NCBI RefSeq assembly: GCF_000621625.1
Contig: NZ_JHXV01000016.1
Coordinates: 1-64,000, forward strand
Source of the DNA: Crocinitomix catalasitica ATCC 23190
Lineage (GTDB): Bacteria; Bacteroidota; Bacteroidia; Flavobacteriales_D; Crocinitomicaceae
Direction of reading: 5' to 3'
DNA length: 64,000 nucleotides
The position numbers and the translations under genes were made by a program. The notes below the pieces were generated by a model that worked only from the letters and a program-made list of their open reading frames with translations, searched no databases and was not told the origin of the DNA. Within the stretch, counting starts at the first letter, position 1, and every line of letters starts with the position of its first letter. Below are positions 6,949-15,941 of this stretch, piece by piece.

Positions 6949-9816
6949 ATGAATTCAGGCTTGACTCGTTTTAAACGAATTTCTACTCTTCTTGTGATTT
7001 GTATGCAGCTGTATTCGAATGTGTTGTTTGGGCAATTTGACTATGTTTTTAATAATTTTAATCGTGAAGATGGTTTGCCTACTTCCGAAGTATACGGGGC
7101 CTTGCAAGATGATGAAGGTTTTATGTGGTTCTGCACAGACCAAGGGGTAGCGAAGTATAATGGATTCGATTTCGAGATTATTACAATCAACGACGGTTTA
7201 TTGGATAATGTGGTAATTAAAATGCACAAAGACAAGTTTGGAAGAATTTGGTTTATTGGCATGAGTGGTACGCTTTGTTATCTTGAAAATGGGACTATAA
7301 TTCCTTATGAGTTTAATCATGTTTTAAAAAAATATGGCAAAGGAAGAATGATGATTAAATCACTTCTGATTCTACCAAATGGTGATATTGTAATTGGTAC
7401 CACAAATCACCGCTCCGTTATTTTAAATGAACAAGGGGAATTAAAATTGTTTGAAAGTATTGATGAAAATGTCTGTATGACAATAGATGAAAATAATTAC
7501 AAACATCTATTAATGTACTCTGGTCAGTCTAAATCGATCAATAAGCAAAAAACTATTTTTGTACAATATAAAAATGGAGATAGTGCGTTTTTTCCGTTTA
7601 AACATCTCTTTCAAAATCATTCAAAATTTATCGCGCTTGATGAAAATGCTTATGCGTTAAATATTGGAAGGGAATTGCATACTATGCAAAAAGATAAACA
7701 TTCAATTATCGTTTTTGACAAGTTGATTTTAGATTTATTTGTCTTAGATAATTATCTATGGGTAACGACTATGAATGATGGGGTAATTAAATTTAAGTGG
7801 GAAAATAACGAACTTATAAAGGAGGGGCAATATTTAAAAGGTCATTCTGTAAGTAGTATTTTTAAAGATGATAATAATTCCATTTGGTTGACGACGACGG
7901 ATAATGGGGTTTACTATATCATCAATGAAAGAATCTCTGTCATTAATAACAATCAAGTTAAAACGAGTTCAATCATAACAAGGGGACAAGAATTGTTTAT
8001 TGGGTATATGAATCATCAATTAATCGGCTATGATTTATTGACGAATAAAGAAATTCTAAATCGAAAAATGGACGGTTTCGTGCATGATTTAGAAGTTTTG
8101 ACGGATAATCGAATTGTAGTTTCTTCAGAAGAATTATCAATAATTAGTGCAGATTTGAAAAATTTAAAAATCGTCAATCAAACGGAATCTTATTATGTCC
8201 TGAGGAAGGGACTGGAGAACGGGTTAATGTTAGGTCGTGCTTCTACATTGATCGAAACTACTGATTTTAAATCATATAAAGTTTTAGTTGAAGGAAGGGT
8301 TTATGCGTATCATTACGATGATCAAAAAAGATTGATTTATTCGATTGATGATGGGGTTTTTAGTTTGGATACCAATGGAAATAGAACTTGTTTATTGTCA
8401 GGCTTGCGAATTAAATTTTTGTTGAATTCAAAAATGGGGCTGCTGGCATTTGACGAAACGGATAAAATGTATTTAGTCAAAAAAAATGAAGTTAAAGAAT
8501 TCGATTTGAAACCATTACTGGATGAGTCGCTGATTAGAGGTGTTCAGTTGGAGGGTGATACGACATTGTGGATCGCAACGAATGATGGAATATTTAATGT
8601 GCGATTGGAAGATGAATGGCAACTTAATTCAATTTTTTATGGGATGCAAAATGGACTCTATAATGACGAAATTGAAGAGTTTATTGTGTTGCCTAAGTTT
8701 TTTATTATTCGAACGAAAGATGTTGTTATTAAGATAATAAGGGCAGATGTGAAACAACAATTTAAAAAACAAATTAAGGTTGAAAATTTATTTGTGAATG
8801 AAGAACAAGTCTTCATCACAAATAATTTGAATTTTCCCTATAATAAAAATGATATCAGAATTGATCTATCTATGTGTATGTTAAATGGGTTAGGTCAAAA
8901 TGAGATTGAATATAGTATCAATAATAAAGTATTTAAAGTCAAGGATAATACGATCAATTTATTAAATCTCGAGCCTGGAGAATATCAATTGAAATTTAAC
9001 TTAATGAATTCAAATTGGAGTGCTAGCTTAATGCATACATCCTTAAGCTTTACAATTGAAAAACCTTTTTGGAACAAGTTATGGTTCTATTTTATTAGTG
9101 CGATTTTAATATCATTTATTACTTTTTTGATTGTTAGATATTTATTTGTCAAACAAAAACAAAGTGCTTTGCAAAATGAACTAATTGTTAATTATCAACA
9201 AAAAGCGTTGCTGGCTCAAATGAAACCGCACTTTATTTATAATTCGCTTAATTCTATTCAAACGCAAGTGTTAAAGAGTGATAAATTTGAAGCACATAAA
9301 TATATCTCGAAATTCGGTGAGCTAATTCGTAAAAATCTCGAATGGTCCGAATTTGAGCTTATTTCGCTTAAAGAGGAGTTAGAGCTGATTCATTTATATG
9401 TTGATTTAGAACAAAAAAGAATGGCAAAACAAATTGTTTTTAATGTCCTTCTTTCTGACAATATAGAAAAGGAAAAGGTTCGAATTCCTCCATTTATAAT
9501 TCAGCCCATTATTGAAAATTCTTTTTGGCATGGCATTAATATACCAAGTATTGAAAATGGAAAAATAAGCTTAGAAATTGCCTTTTTCAACGATTTTTTG
9601 CATTTCACTATTATTGATAACGGAATTGGAATAGATGCATCAATGAAAAAAAATAAAGAAAAGCATTTATCCATGTCCTCAAAAATTACAATTAAGCGAA
9701 TTAAACTTTTAGAGAGCAAGTATAATTTTAATTCAAATTATACGATTGTCGATTTAAGCAGGGAAGGTATAACAGGAACAAAAGTTGAATTTGTTTTACC
9801 TAAACTCTACGCATAA
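6949..9816 (+). CDS. Propeller-sensor histidine kinase, LytS type (copy 1, no adjacent regulator)
   Basis: A signal peptide (about 1-30) is followed by two-component-regulator propeller repeats forming a periplasmic sensor, a Y_Y_Y-type Ig-like domain (about 650-715), one membrane helix (about 720-740) and a LytS-type kinase. The kinase has KPHFIYNSLNSIQ with the phosphoryl His, the N box IIQPIIENSFWHG, DNGIG, and GTKVEFVLPK near the end. The frame is open back to a TTG at 6880, but the ATG at 6949 gives a protein of 955 residues that lines up with the 952-residue paralogue at 11446. No response regulator is next to it. Its transmitter is nearly identical to that paralogue, so both probably signal to the LytTR regulator at 14297. 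Ligand unknown. Confidence 0.85.
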   Translation: MNSGLTRFKRISTLLVICMQLYSNVLFGQFDYVFNNFNREDGLPTSEVYGALQDDEGFMWFCTDQGVAKYNGFDFEIITINDGLLDNVVIKMHKDKFGRIWFIGMSGTLCYLENGTIIPYEFNHVLKKYGKGRMMIKSLLILPNGDIVIGTTNHRSVILNEQGELKLFESIDENVCMTIDENNYKHLLMYSGQSKSINKQKTIFVQYKNGDSAFFPFKHLFQNHSKFIALDENAYALNIGRELHTMQKDKHSIIVFDKLILDLFVLDNYLWVTTMNDGVIKFKWENNELIKEGQYLKGHSVSSIFKDDNNSIWLTTTDNGVYYIINERISVINNNQVKTSSIITRGQELFIGYMNHQLIGYDLLTNKEILNRKMDGFVHDLEVLTDNRIVVSSEELSIISADLKNLKIVNQTESYYVLRKGLENGLMLGRASTLIETTDFKSYKVLVEGRVYAYHYDDQKRLIYSIDDGVFSLDTNGNRTCLLSGLRIKFLLNSKMGLLAFDETDKMYLVKKNEVKEFDLKPLLDESLIRGVQLEGDTTLWIATNDGIFNVRLEDEWQLNSIFYGMQNGLYNDEIEEFIVLPKFFIIRTKDVVIKIIRADVKQQFKKQIKVENLFVNEEQVFITNNLNFPYNKNDIRIDLSMCMLNGLGQNEIEYSINNKVFKVKDNTINLLNLEPGEYQLKFNLMNSNWSASLMHTSLSFTIEKPFWNKLWFYFISAILISFITFLIVRYLFVKQKQSALQNELIVNYQQKALLAQMKPHFIYNSLNSIQTQVLKSDKFEAHKYISKFGELIRKNLEWSEFELISLKEELELIHLYVDLEQKRMAKQIVFNVLLSDNIEKEKVRIPPFIIQPIIENSFWHGINIPSIENGKISLEIAFFNDFLHFTIIDNGIGIDASMKKNKEKHLSMSSKITIKRIKLLESKYNFNSNYTIVDLSREGITGTKVEFVLPKLYA

Positions 9817-9919
9817 TAAAGTAAAAATTGGCGCCATGTGATCATTGGTAACTGCAGACTCATAGGTGTGGCAGATTGAATTTTTTGATCTTCGACTTTT
9901 TATTTTGTTAGTGTAAATT

Positions 9920-11215
9920 TTACTTTAAAACACTTAGTTTTTTAGTTACATTCCCATCATTTGATTTTAATTGGAGGAAATATATTCCATTCTCAAAATT
10001 TGTTAAATCTAACTTATAGTCTCTAGGGATTGAAGTTGCCTTGTAAACTTCTCGTCCAAGTTCATCCAATATTGTCAAATTGACATTTTTATTTATATGA
10101 TAACTTTCAATTGTGATGAAACCTTTACTTGGGTTAGGGAAAATGTTAAAATTGTTTTCTGTTAGCGTATTGATAGATAAACCAACAGCCTCTATACAAT
10201 CAGTTGTATCAGTACATTCTCCTTGCGATATAATACAAGCATAATTCCCTACGGTTTCAGGGAAATAGTAAGCATTAGTTTCTCCTGGAATTGGATCCAT
10301 AGTTGAACAATCTATCCATTGATATTCTGCTCCATCTGCTTCTTCATCAATATAAATAGTATTTGGTCCAGCACTGATTGAAGTATTGATGTCGCAACAT
10401 GAAGATGTCACATTGAATAGTAAATCTACCTCCCAATCTAATAATATTCTATTATAGAATTTGAAGTCATCAAGATAGCCTGGCCAGTGATAAGATCGTG
10501 TGGGGTTACACACTTCACCGTCAGATCCCATTGCTTGGCCAATGGATAGGTGAGCAGTACCTACTGGAATATTACTTAATGTTCCAGCGCTGCCCTCAAT
10601 GAATAATGTTTCACGAACATTATCGAGATAAATTTCAGCACGGGCTAATCCAGATTCAGCATCTGTACTTCCGTCATAGTTGATAACAATGTGATGCCAT
10701 AGTGTGTCATTTATAGATGTTGATCCACTGGCTACAACATAATGTGTTGGTCCAGTTAGCCTTGAATAAAAGGTTAGTGAAATTTTTCCAGCAGGACTTT
10801 TCCTGATTATAAATTGTCTTTGATGTTCGTCACAACCATTTGGTCCATCCGAACCATATTTTGCAAGTATAAAACTGTTATTCGCTGACCTATCTGATAA
10901 TTTTACCCAAGCAGAGACACTCCAGCTTAGATCAGGGGTTGCAAATTCGTCATTAAAATTATTTCCTAAACCAATCACCGATTGATCACCTGTAACAAAA
11001 TTGTAAGCTTTACCTGGACATCCGAATCTGTCATTTGCAAGATACGCATTGCTTACTACACCGTCAACATCACCAACAGTTGCATCGGCCGTACCATCAT
11101 TAAATAGATATTCTGCAAATAACCCATCAGTAACCTGACTAAAAGTGATGGTGTTGAAAATTAAAACGCAGAAAAGTAATATTATTCGATGTTTTTTCAT
11201 TTGTAAAAGTTTCAT
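9920..11215 (-). CDS. Secreted LamG-domain protein with type IX sorting domain
   Basis: This 431-residue protein has a signal peptide (start 11215, or the ATG at 11200, giving MKKHRIILLF), then a concanavalin-like LamG/laminin-G jelly-roll domain (about 30-270; SWSVSAWVKL, WHHIVINYDGS, YLDDFKFYNR), and a cysteine-containing Ig/PKD-like segment (about 275-345). It ends with a type A type-IX-secretion sorting domain (about 355-431; NIFPNPSKGFITIES, NGIYFLQLKS). It is expected to be exported by the T9SS and attached to the cell surface, where LamG folds usually bind glycans or proteins. It lies on the opposite strand between the two paralogous kinases and may be an effector or target of that signalling system, but this is only suggested by position. 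Confidence 0.82.
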   Translation of the reverse strand: MKLLQMKKHRIILLFCVLIFNTITFSQVTDGLFAEYLFNDGTADATVGDVDGVVSNAYLANDRFGCPGKAYNFVTGDQSVIGLGNNFNDEFATPDLSWSVSAWVKLSDRSANNSFILAKYGSDGPNGCDEHQRQFIIRKSPAGKISLTFYSRLTGPTHYVVASGSTSINDTLWHHIVINYDGSTDAESGLARAEIYLDNVRETLFIEGSAGTLSNIPVGTAHLSIGQAMGSDGEVCNPTRSYHWPGYLDDFKFYNRILLDWEVDLLFNVTSSCCDINTSISAGPNTIYIDEEADGAEYQWIDCSTMDPIPGETNAYYFPETVGNYACIISQGECTDTTDCIEAVGLSINTLTENNFNIFPNPSKGFITIESYHINKNVNLTILDELGREVYKATSIPRDYKLDLTNFENGIYFLQLKSNDGNVTKKLSVLK

Positions 11216-11445
11216 AGTTAGGTCCGTTAAAGATACAGATGTTTTTGTTATAAGGTTTAAGTTCGTAGAAATTTATCCAAAAATTCAAATTATTTTTATT
11301 AAAGTAGCTTATGATCCTGCGCTCGAATTATAAGTCTTAAATAATTTTTGATATTTGTTGTCGTTTAAGGTTTATATTTAATTCTGGTAACCTTGTTAAA
11401 CATAGATTTAGCCAAAATAAATTTTTTAGTAACCAGTTGTAGATA

Positions 11446-14304
11446 ATGTTTATAAAATCACATTTGTATAATGCTTTTTTGTTGACTTCATTCATTTTTT
11501 TGTCTTGTTTTACCATGGGGCAAGCGCAATACGATTTTCATAATTTTAATAGTGAAGATGGGTTGCCGAGTGCCGAAGTGTATTTTTGCTTGCAAGATAA
11601 TGGTGGTTTTATGTGGTTTGCAACTGATCAGGGAGTTGCGCGATACAATGGGTTTGAATTTGAGATTTTTACTATTAGAGATGGTTTAACTGATAATGTA
11701 ATTATAGATCTAGAAAAAGATCAATTTGGTAAAATATGGTTTATTGGTTTAAACGGTAGTCTTTCCTTTTTTGATGAAGGTAGAATTATACCTTATCAAT
11801 TTAATGATCACATTAAAGTTGGAGGAAATGAAAAAAAGAAAAGGATTAATTATATAAAGTCCATTTTTGTTTCGAAAGAAGGCGATGTAACCTTAGGTTC
11901 TGTTTATTCACGATCAATGAAAATAAGTGCGGATGGTAAAATAACATACTTTACTGCAGCTAATAAAAATGTATGTTTGATCTATGATCGTGATATTGAT
12001 AATGGAACGCTATTGTATACCGGTTCTGACCGAGACTTAAAGCTTAAGAATAGTATTCAGATTTTAGAAAAAGGTGCTGTAGTAGGTTCGACAGAATTTG
12101 AAGGTTTAGATATCACTCACACCATGGCAACAAAAATTGAAGGTAAGGGATTCGTTTTAAATCAGTCGAATGAGCTTAAATATTTTCAGGACAGTCTAAT
12201 TATTATTTCACCGCTCGATTATTATATTTTGCATACACGCTATGATGGTGAATTTTTATGGGTTGGGACAATATGCGGTGGTTTGTTAAAACTAAAGTTT
12301 GTCGATGGATCATTTAAATTAATTGATCAGTATTTAAAAGATAAAAATGTAAGCTCTTCTTATCGTGATAAAAATGGGTCCATTTGGTTAACCACAACAA
12401 ATAACGGTGTTTATTATTTGATCAATGATCATACGGTTAATTATTACGTAGCAAACGATAAAATTACTGATATTGCCGTTAGTGACTCAATTTTATATAT
12501 CTCTAACCTAAGTGGCAAAGTTTATGGTTGGAATTTAGAAAATAATAAGTTAATTCAAACTGAAGTGTTTGATTCTTATATTGATGAGATTAATGCCTAT
12601 AAAGATGGTTTAATTGTATCAGGCAAAGAATTGCATTTTATTAATGTTAATCGTAAAGAAAAAATTAAATCAGGTCTGACGATGTCACATTTAAATATTG
12701 CCGGAAATAGAGCGGGTCCACTAATTTTTTATTCCTCTTCTAATTTGTTTTATACAAGAGATTTAACCGATTTTAAGAGGATTTATGAGGGGAGAACATT
12801 TGATAATATATGTTACGATGATTCCACAATTGTTAGTGGTGTTGATGATGGTATAATTAGGATTGATACTTTAGGTAATGTTGAAAAGATTTATACTGGT
12901 GATCGGATCATCAAATTGTCAAATTCAAATTTTGGATTGATTGCCTTATCTATTAAAAGTGAAGTTTTAATTATAAACGAAGACAATGTTCAGGCTTATA
13001 GATTTGATGATAAAGGTGAATATATCAAGAGTTTTTTAATTGATGATGATTGTTTATGGTTGGTTGGAAATATTGGGCTAATAAGACTATCTAAAAATAG
13101 TCAGGATGAATTTGTTAAAGAAACCTTTCTACTATCAGATGGGCTTTTGTCAAATGAGATTTTTAAAATAGCTGCAACAAAAGATTTAATAATATTGGCT
13201 TCAAAAAAAGGTGTTCAATCATTCCCGAAAAAGGAATTAAAAAAATTAAATAGTGGTAAACTATCAATTGAAAACGTTGTTATTGATGGTGAGTCGATAG
13301 ATTATTCTAAAACACTTGAAATTAAGTATGATCAAAATAATATGGAGGTGGTTTTATCTGCTTTAATGATAAATGCTTTAGGAAGTAAAAATATTGAGTA
13401 TCAGATTAATAATAAGCTTTTTAAAACGAATAATAGTAGAATTAGTTTGACCAATTTAGCGCCGGGAAATTATGTTCTTAACTTTCGTTTGAAGAATGAT
13501 AATTGGGAGGAATTAATTGCTCAAACTACTCTAAAGTTTACGATTAAAAAACCTTTTTGGAATACAGTATGGTTTTATTTTTTATGTGCATTATTGATCT
13601 CCCTCTCCACGTTTGTAATCGTTAAAAATCTATTTGACAAACAGAAACAACGATTGAGGCAGAATGATTTATTGGTGTCATATCAACAAAAGGCGTTGTT
13701 GGCCCAAATGAAACCGCACTTTATCTATAATTCGCTCAATTCTATTCAAACACAAGTGTTAAAAAGTGATAAATTTGAAGCACATAAATATATCTCGAAA
13801 TTCGGTGAGCTAATTCGTAAAAATCTTGAATGGTCCGAATTTGAGCTTATATTGCTTAAAGAGGAATTAGAATTAATTCAATTGTATGTTGACTTAGAAC
13901 AAAAAAGAATGGCAAAACAAATTGTTTTTGATGTCGTTCTTTCTGTTGATATAGACATAGAAAAGGTTCGTATTCCACCATTCATAATTCAGCCTATAAT
14001 TGAAAATTCTTTTTGGCATGGTATCAATTTGCCAAGTATCGAAAACGGTAAAATTAATTTAGAAATTACACTTGCCAACGATTATTTACATTTCACCGTT
14101 GTAGATAATGGAATCGGAATTGATGCCGCGATGAAAATGAATAAAGAAAAACATTTATCGATGTCATCAAAAATTACAATGAAGCGAATTCAACTCTTAG
14201 AGAGCAAGTATAATTTTAATGCTAATTATAGTATTGTCGATTTGAGGAATGAAGGTGCTACCGGTACAAAAGTTGAATTTATTTTACCCAAATTCTATGC
14301 GTAA
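11446..14304 (+). CDS. Propeller-sensor histidine kinase, LytS type (copy 2, paired with LytTR regulator)
   Basis: This 952-residue paralogue of the kinase at 6949 has the same layout: signal peptide, propeller repeats (GLPSAEVYFCLQD, GSIWLTTTNNGVYY), Y_Y_Y domain, one membrane helix near 720, then the dimerisation/phosphoacceptor region (KPHFIYNSLNSIQ) and the ATPase with DNGIGID and GTKVEFILPK. From about residue 745 on, the two proteins differ at few positions, while the sensor halves are clearly diverged. The response regulator start codon lies inside the last codons of this gene, so the two are translated together. The propeller is expected to face the periplasm and sense an unknown ligand. 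Confidence 0.87.
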   Translation: MFIKSHLYNAFLLTSFIFLSCFTMGQAQYDFHNFNSEDGLPSAEVYFCLQDNGGFMWFATDQGVARYNGFEFEIFTIRDGLTDNVIIDLEKDQFGKIWFIGLNGSLSFFDEGRIIPYQFNDHIKVGGNEKKKRINYIKSIFVSKEGDVTLGSVYSRSMKISADGKITYFTAANKNVCLIYDRDIDNGTLLYTGSDRDLKLKNSIQILEKGAVVGSTEFEGLDITHTMATKIEGKGFVLNQSNELKYFQDSLIIISPLDYYILHTRYDGEFLWVGTICGGLLKLKFVDGSFKLIDQYLKDKNVSSSYRDKNGSIWLTTTNNGVYYLINDHTVNYYVANDKITDIAVSDSILYISNLSGKVYGWNLENNKLIQTEVFDSYIDEINAYKDGLIVSGKELHFINVNRKEKIKSGLTMSHLNIAGNRAGPLIFYSSSNLFYTRDLTDFKRIYEGRTFDNICYDDSTIVSGVDDGIIRIDTLGNVEKIYTGDRIIKLSNSNFGLIALSIKSEVLIINEDNVQAYRFDDKGEYIKSFLIDDDCLWLVGNIGLIRLSKNSQDEFVKETFLLSDGLLSNEIFKIAATKDLIILASKKGVQSFPKKELKKLNSGKLSIENVVIDGESIDYSKTLEIKYDQNNMEVVLSALMINALGSKNIEYQINNKLFKTNNSRISLTNLAPGNYVLNFRLKNDNWEELIAQTTLKFTIKKPFWNTVWFYFLCALLISLSTFVIVKNLFDKQKQRLRQNDLLVSYQQKALLAQMKPHFIYNSLNSIQTQVLKSDKFEAHKYISKFGELIRKNLEWSEFELILLKEELELIQLYVDLEQKRMAKQIVFDVVLSVDIDIEKVRIPPFIIQPIIENSFWHGINLPSIENGKINLEITLANDYLHFTVVDNGIGIDAAMKMNKEKHLSMSSKITMKRIQLLESKYNFNANYSIVDLRNEGATGTKVEFILPKFYA

Positions 14305-14995
14305 AAAAGTAGTTATTGTTGATGATGAAAAGGCTGGTGTAGAGAACTTGACTCTTCTATTTGAAGAATTTTGCCCGAATTTTGAACTTGTTACAAGTTT
14401 TAACGACCCAAATCTTCTGGTAGATTACCTCGAGAATAATGATTATCCAGATATTTTGTTTTTGGATATTCAGATGCCCGAATTGTCAGGTTTCGAATTA
14501 CTTGAAAAAATTAATAACGAAGTTATTGATGTTGTTTTTGTTACAGCCTTTGCTGAACATGCCATTGAAGCTATCGATTATAAACCTTTTGCCTATCTGC
14601 TCAAACCTGTTGACATAGATAAATTGATTAATGTGTACAAAAGAATTTGTGTAGATGATAAATCAAATGCAATTGATACAATTCAAATTTCAGCTCAAGA
14701 AGGGGTCAGGTTAATTAAAATTGTTCAAATACTTAGATTAAAAGCAGATAGAAGTTATTGTCAAATTCTTCTCGATACCAAAGAAGAAATTTTGGTGTCT
14801 AAAAGTTTAGGGCAAATCATGAAAGGGGTAAACCATCCCGATTTATATAGATGCCACAAGTCATTTGTGATTAATATCAACGCAATATCAAGTTATTTAT
14901 ATCGAAATGGTGGTGCAGTGTTATTGAATAACGAACATGAAATTCCTGTTTCTCGTGCTAGAAAAGACGAATTATTGAAAATTATAAATCTCTAA
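14297..14995 (+). CDS. LytTR-family response regulator
   Basis: This 232-residue protein has a receiver domain (1-120; acidic pocket IVDDEK, phospho-acceptor D57 in LFLDIQMPE, conserved T in VTAF, K in LLKPVD) and a C-terminal LytTR DNA-binding domain (about 135-232; RCHKSFVININAI). The frame can be read from an ATG at 14249, but the ATG at 14297 starts directly with the receiver fold (MRKKVVIVDD) and overlaps the kinase stop, as is typical. It is likely phosphorylated by the kinase at 11446 and probably also by the near-identical transmitter at 6949. LytTR proteins bind paired direct repeats; a 10-base direct repeat spaced by two helical turns lies just downstream of this gene. Confidence 0.88.
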   Translation: MRKKVVIVDDEKAGVENLTLLFEEFCPNFELVTSFNDPNLLVDYLENNDYPDILFLDIQMPELSGFELLEKINNEVIDVVFVTAFAEHAIEAIDYKPFAYLLKPVDIDKLINVYKRICVDDKSNAIDTIQISAQEGVRLIKIVQILRLKADRSYCQILLDTKEEILVSKSLGQIMKGVNHPDLYRCHKSFVININAISSYLYRNGGAVLLNNEHEIPVSRARKDELLKIINL

Positions 14996-15013
14996 ATGAC
15001 AAGTTTAATACCG

Positions 15014-15044
15014 TTGGGAAACTCAACTTTGCAATTGGGAAACT
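15014..15044. repeat. Direct repeat TTGGGAAACT, two copies 21 bases apart
   Basis: TTGGGAAACT occurs exactly at 15014-15023 and 15035-15044. The start-to-start distance is 21 bases, two turns of the helix. LytTR regulators bind short direct repeats with a similar period, and this pair lies right after a LytTR gene. No target promoter is obvious immediately downstream, since two terminator-like hairpins intervene before the next gene. Confidence 0.4.
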
Positions 15045-15117
15045 TGGGTTTTTTAATTGCAAAATAGGGTTTACATTTGAACCAGTATTGAAAATCCTAA
15101 CTTTCAACATATATAAA

Positions 15118-15146
15118 TGGTGTTATTTTTTAGTAACACCATTTTT
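15118..15146 (+). terminator. Rho-independent terminator after the kinase/regulator pair
   Basis: TGGTGTTA (15118-15125) pairs with TAACACCA (15134-15141) around an 8-base loop and is followed by a T run. It lies about 120 bases after the response regulator stop. Confidence 0.65.
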
Positions 15147-15242
15147 AATAAAATTACAAAAGACAGGATCAACTCTGTAAATGTAACTTGTTATTTTCTT
15201 ATTGAATTTTGTAAATCGAATTATTAGAATTTAACCCAAAAG

Positions 15243-15268
15243 ACCAATGTTTCAGCATTGGTTTTTTC
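15243..15268 (+). terminator. Second terminator-like hairpin
   Basis: ACCAATG (15243-15249), loop TTTCAG, CATTGGT (15256-15262) followed by TTTTTT. It is a second stop for leftover read-through, placed before the promoter region of the DUF2147 gene. The rest of 14996-15359 is AT-rich with no coding sign. Confidence 0.65.
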
Positions 15269-15359
15269 GTTTAAGTTAAATCCTGTCAATTTCAATTCGG
15301 GAGAAAAATTATTTAAAAATGAATGGTAATTCAGTATATTTTTGTACCATTATATTCTT

Positions 15360-15782
15360 ATGAAAAATCTGTGCTTCCTCCTCTTAATGCTTTGTCCAAT
15401 GTTGGCAATTTCTCAAACCAAATCAACTGATGTTGTTGGTGTTTGGTTGACAGAATTGAAAGATGGTAAAATTGAAATTTATCAAAAAGACAATAAATTT
15501 TTTGGTAAAGTTGTTTGGATTGCTAGTCCTAATGATGAAAATGGACAGCCCTTAAAGGATATTAATAATCCAAAAGATGCTTTAAAATCTCGACCTATTT
15601 TAGGGATGAATACAATTGTTAATATGAGTTATGATGATGGTGTTTGGTCCGGCGGAACAGTTTATGATCCTAAAACAGGTGATTCCTATACGTGCAAAAT
15701 TTGGCTTGAAGGTGCGAATTTAAAGGTGCGTGGGTATTGGGGTGTTTTCTATGAAACCAAAACCTGGACAAAATCTAAATAG
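15360..15782 (+). CDS. DUF2147 domain protein, secreted
   Basis: This 140-residue protein has a signal peptide (about 1-19, cleavage after AIS) and a DUF2147 domain: VGVWLTELKDGKIEIYQ at the start, NPKDALKSRPILGM in the middle and YTCKIWLEGANLKVRGYWG near the end. DUF2147 proteins are small exported beta-rich proteins of unknown function, widespread in Bacteroidota and Proteobacteria. I chose the ATG at 15360 over the in-frame non-ATG start at 15342 because it begins with the signal peptide. TATTTTTG (15337-15344) matches the -7 consensus and would give a short leader. It appears to be a single-gene unit. Confidence 0.85.
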   Translation: MKNLCFLLLMLCPMLAISQTKSTDVVGVWLTELKDGKIEIYQKDNKFFGKVVWIASPNDENGQPLKDINNPKDALKSRPILGMNTIVNMSYDDGVWSGGTVYDPKTGDSYTCKIWLEGANLKVRGYWGVFYETKTWTKSK

Positions 15783-15941
15783 TCTTTTTACTAGTGTTAG
15801 TTCGAATGGCTTATCGGTAAAATTTGCCCTTTTAACGATCCTTTTTTTAATTTTGGTATGAAAAATGCATTAGCAATTTTCAAAGTAAGTTAAATCGAGT
15901 TGAGATTTATATCTTGCGAATTATAAATTAATTATAAGCGT

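Noticed and set aside
9830-9860. GGCGCC-containing sequence after the first kinase resembling the hairpin at 6787
   Set aside because: Only about nine bases are similar and no stem can form; probably chance.
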